Assembly (NCBI GenBank): GCA_001310415.1
Contig: BAXE01000002.1
Coordinates: 1 to 64,000 of the forward strand
DNA length: 64,000 nt
From: Enterovibrio sp. JCM 19048
Lineage (GTDB): Bacteria > Pseudomonadota > Gammaproteobacteria > Enterobacterales > Vibrionaceae
Direction of reading: 5' to 3'
Position 1 is the stretch's first letter. Every line of letters starts with the position of its first letter. The notes beneath the pieces were generated by a model. The model did no database searches and was not told where the DNA came from. It was given only the letters and a program-made list of their open reading frames with translations. Both the position numbers and the translations under genes were made by a program. Positions 1 through 11,472 of this stretch are shown here, piece after piece.

Positions 1-126
1 TCAGTCAATCTCGCTGAATCCTGCATCTTCAGGTTGTTTAGGTATAAGCTTGAGGCGAAAATCAGCCAAGAATAACAATGACACTCTGCAAAGAACGCCA
101 GGGTGAAAAACAAAAAGGAGTTCAGC

Positions 127-1426
127 ATGACTGACAAAATGCTTATCACGCTATCCCACGAAGCGGCAGCGAATGTTTGGGGCGCGAATGCATTGCTTTC
201 TTTCGGTGAGCAAGGCGCGGTGATCCATGCAACCGGCGAAGACAAGATCACACCGGTTCAACAGGCAGCCCGTAAGCTGGATAGCCAAGGGATCCGCAAA
301 GTATCCCTGTCTGGTGCCAACTGGGATCTGGAAACAGCCTGGGCATTTTATCAGGGTTTGCGTGGACCTAAACCGGGCGTGGAGTTTGTGGCACCCGAGC
401 TTGATGATGCAGCGCAGAAAGCACTGAGCAACCGCATGGTGGCGACGGATTGGGTACGCCAGATCATTAATGAAACCGCAGAAGAAGTTGGCCCTCAGCA
501 ACTGGCTGTCCGAGCCGGTGAGTTCATTAAATCCCAGGCGCCAAACCCGGAGCATGTGAGCTACAAGATTGTCTCCGGTGCGGATCTGCTGGAGCAAGGC
601 TGGGTGGGTATCCATACCGTAGGCCGTGGTTCCGCGCGTAAACCTGCCATGCTGCAACTCGATTACAACCCGACCGGCGATGAGAATGCCGAAGTATTTG
701 CCTGCCTGATTGGCAAGGGCATCACCTTTGACTCCGGTGGTTACAGCATCAAGCCCTCCAACTTTATGGATGCGATGAAGTCTGACATGGGCGGCGCAGC
801 GATGGCGACCGGCGGTTTGGGTCTTGCTGTAGCCCAAGGCTTGAACAAGCGCGTCAAACTGATCCTTTGCTGTGCAGAGAACATGATCTCCAGCAATGCG
901 TACAAGCTCGGCGACATCATCACTTACAAAAACGGCGTGACCGTAGAAGTGCTGAACTCGGATGCGGAAGGCGTCTGGTGCTGGCCGATGGCCTGTTGTA
1001 TGCCAACGAGTTCAACCTGCGCTGACTATCGACTGTGCCACCCTGACCGGTGCAGCAAAAATGGCGCTGGGTAACGATTACCACGCTCTGTTCAGCTTTG
1101 ATGATGCGCTGGCAAACCGTTGTCTCTCTGCTGCAGATGCAGAGCAGGAAGGCATGTGGCGTCTGCCGCTGGCGGAATTCCACCGCCAGATGTTGCCTTC
1201 AAGCTTTGCCGATCTGTCCAATGTGGGCGCAGGTCAGTATTCGCCGGGAGCAAGCACAGCAGCAGCGTTCCTGTCCTACTTCGTTGAGGAATACCAAAAC
1301 GGTTGGATCCACCTGGATTGCTCCGGTACTTACCGTAAGTCTGCCAGCGATAAATGGTCGGTGGGCGCAACAGGTATGGGCGTAAAAACCCTTGCCCGCA
1401 TCCTGCTGGATGAATCACACCGTTAA
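127..1426 (+). CDS. pepB: Peptidase B, M17 leucyl aminopeptidase family
   Basis: Cytosolic metallo-aminopeptidase that removes N-terminal residues from peptides. The start at 127 has AAGGAG six bases upstream, and translation gives about 433 residues, close to E. coli PepB (427). The M17 metal/active-site signatures are visible: [10 protein letters not shown] near residues 196-205 and NSDAEG near 275. The frame is broken twice by apparent loss of one C, near 972 (GGCCG read as GGCG, ending the NSDAEGRL motif) and near 1017 (CCC read as CC). Restoring both gives a continuous protein ending at 1426. Both lesions fit the window-wide indel pattern, so the gene is probably intact in the organism. 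It is the first gene of the conserved pepB-ndk-rlmN order; the 126 bases upstream show no gene. Confidence 0.93.
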
Positions 1427-1579
1427 TTGCTACAAAAGCTATGCGATTTAACAACACAGTTAACGGTTTCGCAATGTCAGTGTGGGGGCTGACATTGCGC
1501 TCTGGTAGGCTACCTTTGAGATTACAAACAGATAACATGTGTTAGGCAGGTTGTCTGGCATAAATAAAAGGAAGATAGA

Positions 1580-2010
1580 ATGACTATTGAGCGCACTTTT
1601 TCGATTGTTAAGCCCGACGCCGTAGAACGTAATTTGATTGGCGCAATTTACCAGCGCATTGAGGCGGCAGGTCTGCGCATTGTGGCAGCAAAGATGCTGC
1701 AACTGACTAAAGAGCAGGCGCAAGGTTCTATGCCGAGCATGAGGGTAAACCGTTTTACGAGGATTTGGTGGCATTCATGACATCTGGCCCGGTGACCGTG
1801 CAGGTGCTTGAAGGCGAAAATGCGATTGTCCGTTACCGTGAGCTGATGGGTAAAACCAACCCGGAAGAAGCAGCCTGTGGCACATTACGCGCTGATTACG
1901 CAGTTAGCATGCGCTTTAACTCGGTTCACGGCTCAGACAGCCCGGTATCTGCCGAACGTGAAATTGCTTATTTCTTCGCCAATGATGAAATCTGCCCACG
2001 TAAAAGCTAA
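1580..2010 (+). CDS. ndk: Nucleoside diphosphate kinase
   Basis: Transfers the gamma phosphate of ATP to nucleoside diphosphates through a phospho-histidine. The N-terminal [12 protein letters not shown] motif and the active-site NSVHGSDSP segment with its histidine are both present. A GGAAG ribosome binding site precedes the ATG at 1580. A single T is missing near 1727 (the family has [10 protein letters not shown] where the raw reading gives GSMPSM), so the product is split in two frames; restored length is 143 residues, exactly the usual size. It is followed by a hairpin terminator, so it may be transcribed separately from rlmN. Confidence 0.95.
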
Positions 2011-2031
2011 TTCATTCAGTAAAAACGAAAA

Positions 2032-2057
2032 AGGAGAGCGCTGGCTCTCCTTTTTTT
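2032..2057 (+). terminator. Rho-independent terminator after ndk
   Basis: GGAGAGC and GCTCTCC arms form a hairpin followed by a run of seven T, 22 bases after the ndk stop codon. Confidence 0.85.
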
Positions 2058-2222
2058 GTGTCTACGCTTTTCAGCGACTATAAAACCCTGTAGGGAACAG
2101 GTGGAATCCCGATCACAAAGGCTGTACAATTTCGCGCCTTGATTTAAGGCGAACCGCCATTGACCGCTCAAGCACAACGCTTGATAGGTAGACCCCTGAT
2201 TTATTGTTCACGAGGCAATCTG

Positions 2223-3343
2223 ATGACAACAGAAAAAATCAATCTGCTGGATTTCGATCGACAGGCGCTGCGTGCGTTTTTCGCTGAAGAGTTAGGCGAA
2301 AAGGCATTCCGAGCGATCAGATCATGAAGTGGATGTACCATTTCGGTGTTGATGATTTCGATCAGATGAACAACATCAACAAACAGCTTCGTGAAAAACT
2401 GAAAGCAAAATGTGAAATTCGCGCGCCCGAAGTCAGCGCAGCCCAGTATTCATCTGATGGCACCATCAAATGGGCGATGCGTGTGGGCAACCAGGACGTA
2501 GAAACCGTTTACATTCCTGAAGAAGACCGTGCGACCCTGTGTGTGTCTTCGCAGGTGGGTTGTGCGCTGGCATGTACCTTCTGTTCAACCGCGCAGCAAG
2601 GCTTTAACCGTAACCTGAAAGTGTCTGAGATCATTGGTCAGGTTTGGCGTGCAGCAAAAGAAATCGGTATCGAGAAAGAAACCGGCCGCCGCCCAATCAC
2701 CAACGTGGTAATGATGGGCATGGGCGAGCCTCTGCTGAACATGAAAAACCTGATCCCGGCTCTGAATCTGATGCTGGACGATCTGGGTTACGGTCTGTCA
2801 AAACGTCGTGTGACGGTATCAACGTCAGGCGTGGTATCCGGTCTGGATCAGATGACGGGCAAAATTGACGTCGCGCTGGCGATTTCCCTGCACGCACCAA
2901 ACGATGAGCTTCGTAGCGAAATCATGCCAATCAATGATCGCTATGATATCGAAACGTTTTTGGCATCTGTGCGTCGTTACATTGCATCATCAAATGCTAA
3001 CCGCGGTCGCGTAACGGTTGAGTACATTTTGCTCGATCACGTTAATGATGATATGGAGCATGCGCGCCAACTCGCAGAGCTGTTAAAAGATACGCCAGCG
3101 AAGATAAACCTGATTCCTTTTAACCCTTATCCTGGGTCACCATATAAGAAACCGAGTAACTCACGCATCGACCGTTTCCAGAAAACACTGATGCAATACG
3201 ATTACACGGTCATCATTCGTAAGACCCGTGGGGATGACATCGATGCGGCATGCGGTCAGCTTGTCGGCGATGTGATCGACCGAACCAAACGCACGCAAGG
3301 CAGACTGACTTCCGAGGAGCAAATTCCCGTTAAATCAGTCTGA
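2223..3343 (+). CDS. rlmN: Dual-specificity 23S rRNA (A2503)/tRNA (A37) C2 methyltransferase RlmN
   Basis: Radical-SAM enzyme that methylates C2 of A2503 in 23S rRNA and of A37 in some tRNAs. The radical-SAM cysteine motif CALACTFC (CxxxCxxC) lies near residues 125-132, and GMGEPLLN follows as in the family. The start at 2223 ([10 protein letters not shown]) is taken from the family N-terminus; an in-frame reading from only 2324 would lose about 34 residues. One G is missing near 2314 (GCGGATCAG read as GCGATCAG). Restored length is 373 residues. pilW starts 24 bases downstream, so rlmN, pilW and rodZ are probably cotranscribed. Confidence 0.94.
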
Positions 3344-3367
3344 TTGCTGAGACTGATAGGATGGATA

Positions 3368-4123
3368 ATGGCAAGGACGCTTAGCGCTCTGTTATTGATG
3401 GGATTATTAGCTGGTTGTGTCACAGTAACAGAGAAGCAAAATAACGCGAAGTTTGATAGCATTGACGCTGCTGAGTCCAGAATCTCGCTTGGTCTGGCAT
3501 ATTTGAAAGCCGGGCAGTGGGAGCGGTCGAGACAAAACCTCGAACAGGCGGTGCAATTTGCACCGACGTATTACCGCTCACTGATCAGTTTTGCCTACTA
3601 CCTTCAGGAGGTGGGCGAGTACGACCAAGCGGAGCAGCAATATAAAACGGCGTTGCGTCATTCCCCGAAAAACGGAGACGTTCGAAATAACTACGGTGTA
3701 TTTTTATGCCGTCAGGAACGTTATGACGAAGCGCAGCAAGCATTTGCGAAGGCGATTGAGCAACCCTACTATTACAAGCTGTCCGGAAGTTTTGAGAACG
3801 CCGCCATATGCGCATTAAAAGCGGGTGATCGGGATAACGCTAAATTGTGGTTTGCCAAGGCGATAGATCACGAGCCAAACAGGCCGTTGTCGTCAGTGAA
3901 ACTCGCCCAAATGGAAGTGGATGACAATCAACTGAACGAGGCACGTATGCGCCTGTTCCATTTCCACAAACGCTACGGTTACAAACCGACAACGCTGTTG
4001 ACGCTGATTGAACTGGAAAACAAAGCAGAGCGGCCAAAAGAAGCTGAGCGTTACGCCAGCGTACTGGCCAACAAATTTCCACAATCAAAAGAATATAGAC
4101 AGTACTTAACGAATGAATACTGA
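3368..4123 (+). CDS. pilW: Type IV pilus biogenesis/stability lipoprotein PilW (PilF), TPR repeats
   Basis: Outer-membrane lipoprotein (251 residues) that helps PilQ secretin assembly in type IV pili. It has a lipoprotein signal with lipobox LLAGC (Cys about residue 17), which supports the ATG at 3368 rather than an upstream in-frame start; AGGA lies 6-7 bases before it. The rest is helical TPR-like repeats, for example AGQWERSRQNLEQAVQFAPTY. The frame is intact. Its 3' end overlaps the start of rodZ by 11 bases, indicating translational coupling, as in other Vibrionaceae. Confidence 0.9.
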   Translation: MARTLSALLLMGLLAGCVTVTEKQNNAKFDSIDAAESRISLGLAYLKAGQWERSRQNLEQAVQFAPTYYRSLISFAYYLQEVGEYDQAEQQYKTALRHSPKNGDVRNNYGVFLCRQERYDEAQQAFAKAIEQPYYYKLSGSFENAAICALKAGDRDNAKLWFAKAIDHEPNRPLSSVKLAQMEVDDNQLNEARMRLFHFHKRYGYKPTTLLTLIELENKAERPKEAERYASVLANKFPQSKEYRQYLTNEY

Positions 4124-5033
4124 ACAAAACGAAGAGCAGCAGTTAGAGGTTGAGTCTACGCATCCTGGGAAAATTCTGAAGAAAGCCCGTGAAGCGATGG
4201 GGCTTAGCGAACAGGATGTTGCGGACCGTCTGAGACTTCGTGCTTCCGTCATTCGCGAGTTAGAAGACAACTGCTGTGACGACCAACAAATAGCCACGTT
4301 TACCCGTGGCTATATCCGATCTTATGCCAAGCTGGTTGGACTAAACGCCGACGAGCTGCTCGGCAATTTCAAACCGACACCACAGGCCGAAGAAAATGCG
4401 CAGAAAATGCAGAGTTTCTCGCGTAAAACCCGCCTTGAAAAAAATGACAGCCGCGTAATGAGCCTGACGTGGGTGATCCTGGCTGCCGCGGTTGGTTTGA
4501 CTGCGTTTTGGTGGTGGCAGAACCAGCAAAACGATTCCCTGCTGACGCTGGGTAAAGATACTGAAGTTGTTGTCGATGAAACGGCAATATTGTCACCGGT
4601 CGATGAAGCTGTTGCTGAGCCAATGGAAGAGATGACTGTTGCTGAAGCCATGGAGCCAGAAGCGCCTGACAATGCAGATACTGCCCTTGTTGTTGAAAAC
4701 GAGGTGACCGAACCCGCGGTGTCTGAAGTGGTCGAGACCTCACCAGTGGTTACTGCACCGGTGGAAGTGGCCAAAACCGAAGCGCCCGTAAACAAACCTG
4801 CAGCCGACACACCAAACATGGTGTTGTCATTTGACGGCGACTGCTGGGTGGATATCCGCGATGCCAGTGGCAAACGTCTGTTGACAGGGATAAAATCTGC
4901 CGGCGAGACCATTGACCTTACCGGTCAGGCACCATTCAAATTGGTGTTGGGTGCGCCTGCAGCAGTGAACATTGAATATAACGGCGAAAAAGTCGATCTG
5001 AGTGGCTATCCATCAGGCGTGTCGCGCGTTTGA
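4113..5033 (+). CDS. rodZ: Cytoskeleton protein RodZ
   Basis: Inner-membrane protein that links the MreB cytoskeleton to the wall-synthesis machinery and maintains rod shape. The 306-residue product has an N-terminal Cro/CI-type helix-turn-helix (about residues 18-85, PGKILKKAREAMGLSEQDVA), one membrane segment (about 116-136, with WVILAAAVGLTAFWWW), a Val/Glu/Pro-rich periplasmic linker, and a C-terminal DUF4115-like domain. The gene is intact and lies directly before ispG, the usual order. Confidence 0.92.
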   Translation: MNTEQNEEQQLEVESTHPGKILKKAREAMGLSEQDVADRLRLRASVIRELEDNCCDDQQIATFTRGYIRSYAKLVGLNADELLGNFKPTPQAEENAQKMQSFSRKTRLEKNDSRVMSLTWVILAAAVGLTAFWWWQNQQNDSLLTLGKDTEVVVDETAILSPVDEAVAEPMEEMTVAEAMEPEAPDNADTALVVENEVTEPAVSEVVETSPVVTAPVEVAKTEAPVNKPAADTPNMVLSFDGDCWVDIRDASGKRLLTGIKSAGETIDLTGQAPFKLVLGAPAAVNIEYNGEKVDLSGYPSGVSRV

Positions 5034-5062
5034 GCCTTCCAAAGTAATCCAGAGTACACCTA

Positions 5063-6181
5063 ATGCATACCGAATCTCCTATTAAACGTCGCCAGTCTAC
5101 GCGTATTTATGTGGGCGACGTGCCAATTGGCGATGGCGCTCCGATCGCAGTTCAGTCCATGACCAATACCCGTACCACTGACGTTGCAGCGACAGTGGCG
5201 CAGATCAAGGCGCTGGAAAAAGTCGGTGCGGATATCGTTCGTGTCTCTGTGCCGACCATGGAAGCGGCAGAAGCGTTTAAGCTGATTAAGCAACAGACGT
5301 CGATCCCATTGGTTGCTGATATTCACTTTGACTACCGTATTGCCCTGAAAGTGGCGGAGTACGGCGTTGACTGTCTGCGTATCAACCCGGGTAATATTGG
5401 TAACGAGCAGCGTATCCGCTCTGTGGTTGATGCCGCACGTGACAAAAACATCCCAATTCGTATTGGTGTAAACGGTGGTTCGCTTGAGCGTGACATTCAA
5501 GAAAAATACGGCGAGCCAACACCTGCGGCGCTGGTGGAATCCGCCATGCGCCATGTTGATATTCTTGACCGCCTCAACTTTGACCAGTTCAAAGTGAGTG
5601 TGAAAGCGTCGGATGTTTTCCTGGCAGTAGAGTCCTACCGTCAACTGGCTAAGCGCATTGACCAGCCTCTTCACCTTGGTATTACCGAAGCAGGTGGCGC
5701 GCGTGCCGGTGCTGTGAAATCAGCGGTTGGCCTTGGAATGCTGCTAAGCGAAGGTATTGGTGATACCCTGCGTATCTCTCTGGCTGCTGACCCAGTAGAA
5801 GAGATCAAAGTCGGTTTCGACATTTTGAAATCGCTGCGCATCCGTTCGCGCGGCGTAAACTTTATTGCCTGTCCAACTTGCTCCCGTCAGGAGTTTGATG
5901 TGATTGGCACCGTAAACGCATTGGAACAACGTCTGGAAGACATTGTGGTTCCAATGGACGTTTCAGTGATCGGCTGTGTGGTTAACGGCCCGGGTGAAGC
6001 TGAAGTGTCACACATTGGTGTTGCCGGCGGTAACAAACGCAGTGCGTATTATGATGATGGCAAACGCCAGAAAGAACGTTTTGATAACGACAACCTGATC
6101 GACCAGCTGGAAGCGAAGATCCGGGCCAAAGCGTCAATGTTGGATGAAACCAACCGCATTGACGTGAATACACAAGAGTAA
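5063..6181 (+). CDS. ispG: 4-hydroxy-3-methylbut-2-en-1-yl diphosphate synthase
   Basis: [4Fe-4S] enzyme of the MEP isoprenoid pathway that converts MEcPP to HMBPP. The reading is intact at 372 residues, the normal size. The C-terminal iron-sulfur ligands are visible in [10 protein letters not shown] and [10 protein letters not shown]; the N-terminal TIM barrel begins [15 protein letters not shown]. It sits between rodZ and hisS as in most gamma-proteobacteria. Confidence 0.96.
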   Translation: MHTESPIKRRQSTRIYVGDVPIGDGAPIAVQSMTNTRTTDVAATVAQIKALEKVGADIVRVSVPTMEAAEAFKLIKQQTSIPLVADIHFDYRIALKVAEYGVDCLRINPGNIGNEQRIRSVVDAARDKNIPIRIGVNGGSLERDIQEKYGEPTPAALVESAMRHVDILDRLNFDQFKVSVKASDVFLAVESYRQLAKRIDQPLHLGITEAGGARAGAVKSAVGLGMLLSEGIGDTLRISLAADPVEEIKVGFDILKSLRIRSRGVNFIACPTCSRQEFDVIGTVNALEQRLEDIVVPMDVSVIGCVVNGPGEAEVSHIGVAGGNKRSAYYDDGKRQKERFDNDNLIDQLEAKIRAKASMLDETNRIDVNTQE

Positions 6182-6228
6182 GCGCAGCGCGCTCAGCTAG
6201 AACAAACAGATCGGTTACGAGAGTTAAC

Positions 6229-7496
6229 GTGGCAAAAATTATCCAAGCAATCCGAGGCATGAACGACTGCCTCCCGACACAGTCTCCACTTTGGCAAAAA
6301 GTTGAAGGCACAGTTAAAGACGTTATCAGCGCATACGGCTACAGCGAAGTGCGCATGCCGATCGTTGAAATGACTAACCTGTTCTGCCGCGCCATCGGTG
6401 AAGTGACCGACGTGGTAGAGAAAGAGATGTATACCTTTGAGGATCGCAACGGTGACAGCCTGTCCCTGCGCCCTGAAGGTACTGCGGGTTGTGTACGCGC
6501 CGGCATTGAAAACGGTCTGCTGTACAACCAGGAACAGCGTCTGTGGTACATGGGCCAATGTTCCGTCATGAGCGTCCTCAGAAAGGCCGCTACCGTCAAT
6601 TCCACCAGTTTGGTGTGGAAGTGTTTGGCCTGAACGGCCCTGACGTTGACGCAGAGCTGATCATGATGACAGCACGCCTGTGGCGCAAGCTGGGTATCCA
6701 TGAGCACGTTCGCCTGGAACTGAACTCTATCGGTTCTCTGGAAGCTCGCGCAAACTACCGTGAAGCGCTGGTGGAGTTTTTGATGCAGCACGAAGACGTG
6801 CTGGATGAAGATTGCAAACGCCGCATGCACACCAACCCACTGCGTGTACTTGATACCAAAGTCCCAGAAATCCAGGCGGTACTGACTGATGCACCTAAGC
6901 TGTCTGAGTACCTGGATGAAGAATCAAAACAACATTTTGCAGGTCTTTGTGAACTGTTGGACGCTGCGGGCATCCAATACACGGTAAACGAGAAACTGGT
7001 TCGCGGTTTGGACTACTACAACCGCACCGTATTTGAGTGGATCACTGAAAGCCTGGGTTCTCAGGGCACAGTATGTGGCGGTGGCCGCTACGATGGTCTG
7101 GTTGAGCAACTGGGTGGCAAACCGACACCAGCGGTAGGCTTTGCAATGGGCGTTGAGCGTCTGGTGCTGCTGATGGAAACCCTGGAACTGAGCCAGACCC
7201 GTGCGGTCGTGGACGTTTACATGGTGACTGCCGGTGACGGTACTTTGGTTGCAGGTATGCAACTGGCGGAAAAACTGCGTGAGCAGGTGCCGGGTCTGCG
7301 TGTGATGACACACTTCGGTGGCGGTAACTTTAAGAAGCAATTCAAACGCGCTGATAAAGTAGGTGCGAGTGTTGCACTGGTACTGGGCGAAGACGAAGTC
7401 GCGAACAACCAGGTAACGTACAAAGATCTTAAAGGCGGCGAACAGCTGACCATTTCTCAGGATGATGTAGCCGAAAAACTGGCTCAATTGGTTTAA
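6229..7496 (+). CDS. hisS: Histidyl-tRNA synthetase
   Basis: Class II aminoacyl-tRNA synthetase that charges tRNA-His. It starts at GTG 6229 ([15 protein letters not shown], the family N-terminus). Class II motifs are present: motif 2 [18 protein letters not shown], histidine-binding [15 protein letters not shown], and motif 3 near [13 protein letters not shown]. One C is missing near 6555 (GGGCCC read as GGGCC), splitting the gene; restored length is about 422 residues. As this gene is essential, a real frameshift is very unlikely. It is followed after 13 bases by yfgM. Confidence 0.95.
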
Positions 7497-7509
7497 GAGA
7501 GGATTAAAC

Positions 7510-8114
7510 GTGGACGTCTACACCACAGAAGAACAACAAGTCGAAGCGATTAAAAAGTGGTGGCGGGACAACGGTAAAGCCGTTGTCCTCGGCGCAGTCA
7601 TTGGTCTGGGCGGTCTGTATGGATGGCGTTACTACCAGCCGAGCTGGAAACAAGCCGCGAACAGGCTTCAGCACAGTACACTCAGGTAGTGAACGCGCTG
7701 GCAGCAGGCGACGCGCAGGCGGAAGCACAAGCGGAAGCCTTCTTGAAAGATCACGAAGGCTCATACGCAACTTTGCTGGAGCTGCAACTGGCAAAATCGT
7801 ACGTGGAAGCGGGCGATTTGACCAAAGCGGCACAGCAGCTTCGCAAAGTACAATCTTCGAAAGATGCCACCCTGAAAACGCTGGCAACAGTGCGTCTTGC
7901 ACGAGTTGAAGCGCAACAGGGCAACTACGATGCGGCGCTGAAAGCGCTGGATGGCGTAACTGCAGAAAGCTGGAAAGCGCAGGTTGAAGAGCTTCGTGGC
8001 GATATTCAACTGCGCAAAGGTGATATGGCGGCAGCGCGCACAGCGTATGCAGCGTCTATCGCAGCAGCTACCAACCCAGTGGTTCAAATGAAACTGGACA
8101 ACCTGTCCCAGTAA
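7510..8114 (+). CDS. yfgM: Ancillary SecYEG translocon subunit YfgM
   Basis: Membrane-anchored TPR protein associated with SecYEG and periplasmic chaperones. The GTG start at 7510 (DVYTTEEQQVEAIKKWW) is followed by a membrane anchor around AVVLGAVIGLGGLYGW and an alpha-helical TPR-like domain. One G is missing near 7638 (CAGGCC read as CAGCC). Restored length is 201 residues, similar to E. coli YfgM (206). bamB starts nine bases after the stop, so the two are likely one transcript with hisS. Confidence 0.9.
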
Positions 8115-8123
8115 GGTCTGAGT

Positions 8124-9280
8124 ATGATGCACAAAGGATGGAAACAAATTGGTGCAGTGGCCGTGCTGGGAGCACTGCTTGCAGGCTGTGCGGGTGAGGA
8201 AGATTCCATCCAGATGGCACCTGTGCCGGTCGTAAACAGCCAGTTTACGCCGACACAGGCATGGTCTTCCCAGGTCGGTGACGGTGTTGGTCAATACTTC
8301 AGCCGGCTGTCACCTACCGAAGCTTACGGCAAGGTTTTCGCGGCTGACCGTGAAGGGGTTGTTAAAGCAATCGGTTCGGAAGATGGTCAAACACTCTGGA
8401 GTGTGGATCTCGGTGAAGAAGTTCCGGCCCTGATTTCCGGTGGCTTGACGGCTTCTTACAACAAGGTGTATCTGGCACTGAAACCGGCGATCTGATTGCG
8501 CTGGATGAAGAAACCGGTGACACCGTGTGGCGCAGCAATGTCGGTGGTGAGATCCTGTCAAAACCGCTGGCAGATGCGGGCGTGGTGATTGTTAACACCA
8601 GCCGTGGCGAACTGGCGGCCTTCGATGCGGAAAGCGGCGAAGAGCGCTGGCGGATTTCCAGTGATGTGCCTAACCTGACCCTGCGTGGCGACAGTTCACC
8701 GGCATCAGTATCAGGCGGTGTTTTCTGGGGGATGGGTAATGGCCGTTTAGGTGCTGCGTTTATTGAAAACGGCAACATCATTTGGCAACAGCCTATTGCC
8801 AGCGAAAGGGGCAACAGAAATTGACCGCTTGGTGGATGTTGACGCATCACCTGTGATTGAAGGCTCATGCTTTACGCGGTGGGGTATAATGGTCAATTGG
8901 TAGCAATTGATCTGCGTTCAGGTCGTCCTGCGTGGAAACGCACATACAGTTCAGCGACAGATTTTCTGGTAGTGGGCAGTTACCTGTTCCTTATCACAGA
9001 CAAAGATCATGTGGTGGCTGTTGATGCGCGTAGCGGCACAGAGTTGTGGCAAAACAACGATCTGGAATACCGTCAGTTGACGGCGCCAGTAGCCATTTCC
9101 GGCTATGTGGTGGTAGGCGACGCAGAAGGTTACCTGCATTGGATGGATCCAAACAGCGGTGAGTTTGTGGCACAGCAGAAGCTTGATAGCAGCGGTATAG
9201 CGGTTGCACCTGTTAAGGTTGACGATGGCTATGTGGTTATCACACGTGATGGCACAATAAGCAAAAAACAAACACTGTAA
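8124..9280 (+). CDS. bamB: Outer membrane assembly lipoprotein BamB
   Basis: Beta-propeller lipoprotein of the BAM complex, which inserts beta-barrel proteins into the outer membrane. The signal peptide ends in a LLAGC lipobox. Repeated PQQ-type blade motifs follow, for example AIGSEDGQTLWSVDL and AIDLRSGRPAWKR. Three frame breaks are seen: loss of one G near 8473, a length error in the GGGG run near 8811 (net extra base or two missing), and loss of one C near 8866. Restored length is about 386 residues, as expected. Between yfgM and der as in E. coli. Confidence 0.92.
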
Positions 9281-9368
9281 TATCAGCTGTTTACCTATTA
9301 TTCGGCTCCTGATCTTCACCGGTCAGGAGCCGCTGTTATTAATGAATTAGAGATTTTTAGAGGTCAGT

Positions 9369-10873
9369 ATGATTCCTGTAGTAGCCCTTGTTGGGCGTCC
9401 TAATGTGGGGAAGTCGACACTCTTTAACCGACTGACAAGGACGCGTGACGCGCTTGTTGCAGATTTTCCGGGTTTGACCAGGGATCGTAAGTACGGCAAA
9501 GCCATGCTCGGCGAGCATGAGTCATCGTGGTGGATACCGGCGGTATCGACGGTACCGAAGAAGGTGTTGAAACCAAGATGGCAGAGCAGTCGCTGGCAGC
9601 GATTGAAGAAGCAGACGTTGTCCTGTTCATGGTTGACGGCCGCGCTGGCCTGACCGTGGCGGATGAAGCGATTGCCAAGCACCTGCGTACCCGTGAAAAG
9701 AAAACCTTCCTGGTGGTTAACAAGGTTGATGGTATCGACGCTGATGCGGCAAGTGCCGAATTCTGGCAACTGGGTATGGAAGAGATGTACCAAATCGCAG
9801 CGGCTCACGGCCGTGGCGTGCTGGCACTGATCGACCGTGCGCTGAAACCATTCGCAGAAGAGTTGGCTGAGCAGGAAGAGGCAGAAGCCGAAGCGCTGGG
9901 TCTGGTTGACCTGACCGGTGAAGAAGACACTGATCAGGAAGATAAAGAGCTGACAGAAGAAGATGCAGAGTCGGCGTTGGAGCGTCTGCGTAACCTGCCA
10001 ATCAAATTCAGCATCATCGGTCGCCCGAACGTAGGTAAATCCACCCTGACTAACCGTATTCTGGGTGAAGACCGCGTAGTGGTTTACGACATGCCTGGTA
10101 CTACCCGTGACTCTATCTATATTCCGATGGAGCGTGACGGCCGTGAATACGTGATCATCGACACCGCCGGTGTGCGTCGTCGTAAGCGCGTGAGCGAAAA
10201 GGTTGAGAAGTTCTCGGTTATCCAGACCCTGAAGGCGATTGAAGACGCCAACGTGGTACTGCTGGTAATTGATGCCCGTGAGAACATTTCTGATCAGGAT
10301 TTGAGCCTGTTGGGCTTTGCCCTGAATGCCGGTCGTTCTATCGTGATTGCAGTGAACAAGTGGGATGGTCTGGACACTGATGTGAAAGACCGCGTGAAGT
10401 CTGAGCTGGACCGTCGTCTGGGCTTTGTTGACTTCGCCCGTATCCACTTCATTTCAGCGCTGCACGGTACCGGTGTTGGTCACCTGTTTGAATCGATTCA
10501 GGAAGCTTACGAGTCTGCGACCAAGCGTATCAGTACTTCTATGCTGACCCGTATCATGAATATGGCGCAGGACGATCACCAGCCACCGATGATCCGTGGC
10601 CGTCGTGTGAAACTGAAATATGCACACGCAGGTGGTTACAACCCGCCGATTTTCGTGATCCACGGAAACATGGTGCGTGAGCTGCCAGATTCGTACAAAC
10701 GTTACCTGATGAACTACTACCGTAAGTCTCTGGAAATCATGGGTACTCCAATCCGTATCCAGTTCCAGAACAGCGAGAACCCGTTTGAGGGTAAGAAAGA
10801 AAAACTGACTATTTCCCAGTCACGTCAACGTAAGCGTTTGATGGATATGGTGAAAAACCGCGGTAAGAAGTAA
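9369..10873 (+). CDS. der: Ribosome biogenesis GTPase Der (EngA)
   Basis: Essential GTPase with two tandem G domains that acts in 50S subunit maturation. Two Walker A motifs GRPNVGKST occur, near residues 9 and 218, with an acidic linker between (many Glu/Asp around residues 160-200) and a C-terminal KH-like domain. One T is missing near 9522 (GAGTTC read as GAGTC), breaking the first switch region before DTGGIDG. Restored length is 501 residues. It precedes a terminator and the unusual 600-base intergenic region described below. Confidence 0.95.
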
Positions 10874-10891
10874 TTTTCATGCTGCACTAAG

Positions 10892-10923
10892 AAAGCCGGC
10901 CTTCTGGGGTCGGCTTTTTTTAT
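10892..10923 (+). terminator. Rho-independent terminator after der
   Basis: AAAGCCGGCC and GGTCGGCTTT arms close an imperfect hairpin followed by a T tract, 18 bases after the der stop. Confidence 0.8.
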
Positions 10924-11472
10924 GTCGATAGAATGACGGCAAAATGACAGCCTGTGTAATTTTGCCAGTCGTTTATGTTTCCGGATTACCGTCAGAGAAA
11001 TGCCCGGAAATAGTGTGTTTTACGGGATGATGTTGGCTGATCTGCTTAGATTTCGGTGTCGATCAGAGTGCTTATTTCATGATTAGTTTGATCTTTGTCA
11101 CGCAAATAGGGCGCTTGGCGTCGGAAATATCGTTCTGAGTGGCAAAGCGCAATTATTACTCGCTCATTACTGCGCCTTGTATTTACAAAATGCTGCGTAT
11201 GACTATTAGCATTAAAACTAACGACATTTAATATCGCTAAAAATCCATATACAGAATATGTAACTTATGCTTTCGGGGGTTGTATTGATAAATATTTTTT
11301 TAAGGGGTGATCGCTGATCGGATCCCATTATTGCTGTGATCGGACGATCTTGATCGGATCCAGCGGCAGGCTGTTCATTTTCCACGCGGGCTAAGGGTAG
11401 AATAGCGCAGCGAAGATCGTCACGCCTTGTTGTGTGAAAAGTTTGCGACTTGAGAAGAGAAGGAAAAGCTTG
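10924..11472. other. crtS: Gene-free der-yfgJ intergenic region with a GATC cluster; candidate crtS locus
   Basis: No coding region is visible in this roughly 550-base interval. It contains seven GATC sites within 52 bases (11309, 11316, 11321, 11338, 11346, 11352, 11357). The octamer TGATCGGA appears three times (11315, 11337, 11351), and TGATCGGATCC appears twice (11315 and 11351). From established knowledge, V. cholerae carries crtS, which triggers replication of chromosome 2, in the intergenic region next to the yfgJ/xseA/guaB genes on chromosome 1, and the site is kept across Vibrionaceae. The assignment here rests on synteny and on the unusual composition, not on a sequence alignment. 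Confidence 0.6.

Noticed and set aside
151..837. Long reading frame antisense to pepB
   Set aside because: It is a shadow of the pepB frame with no domain, no ribosome binding site and low-complexity composition.
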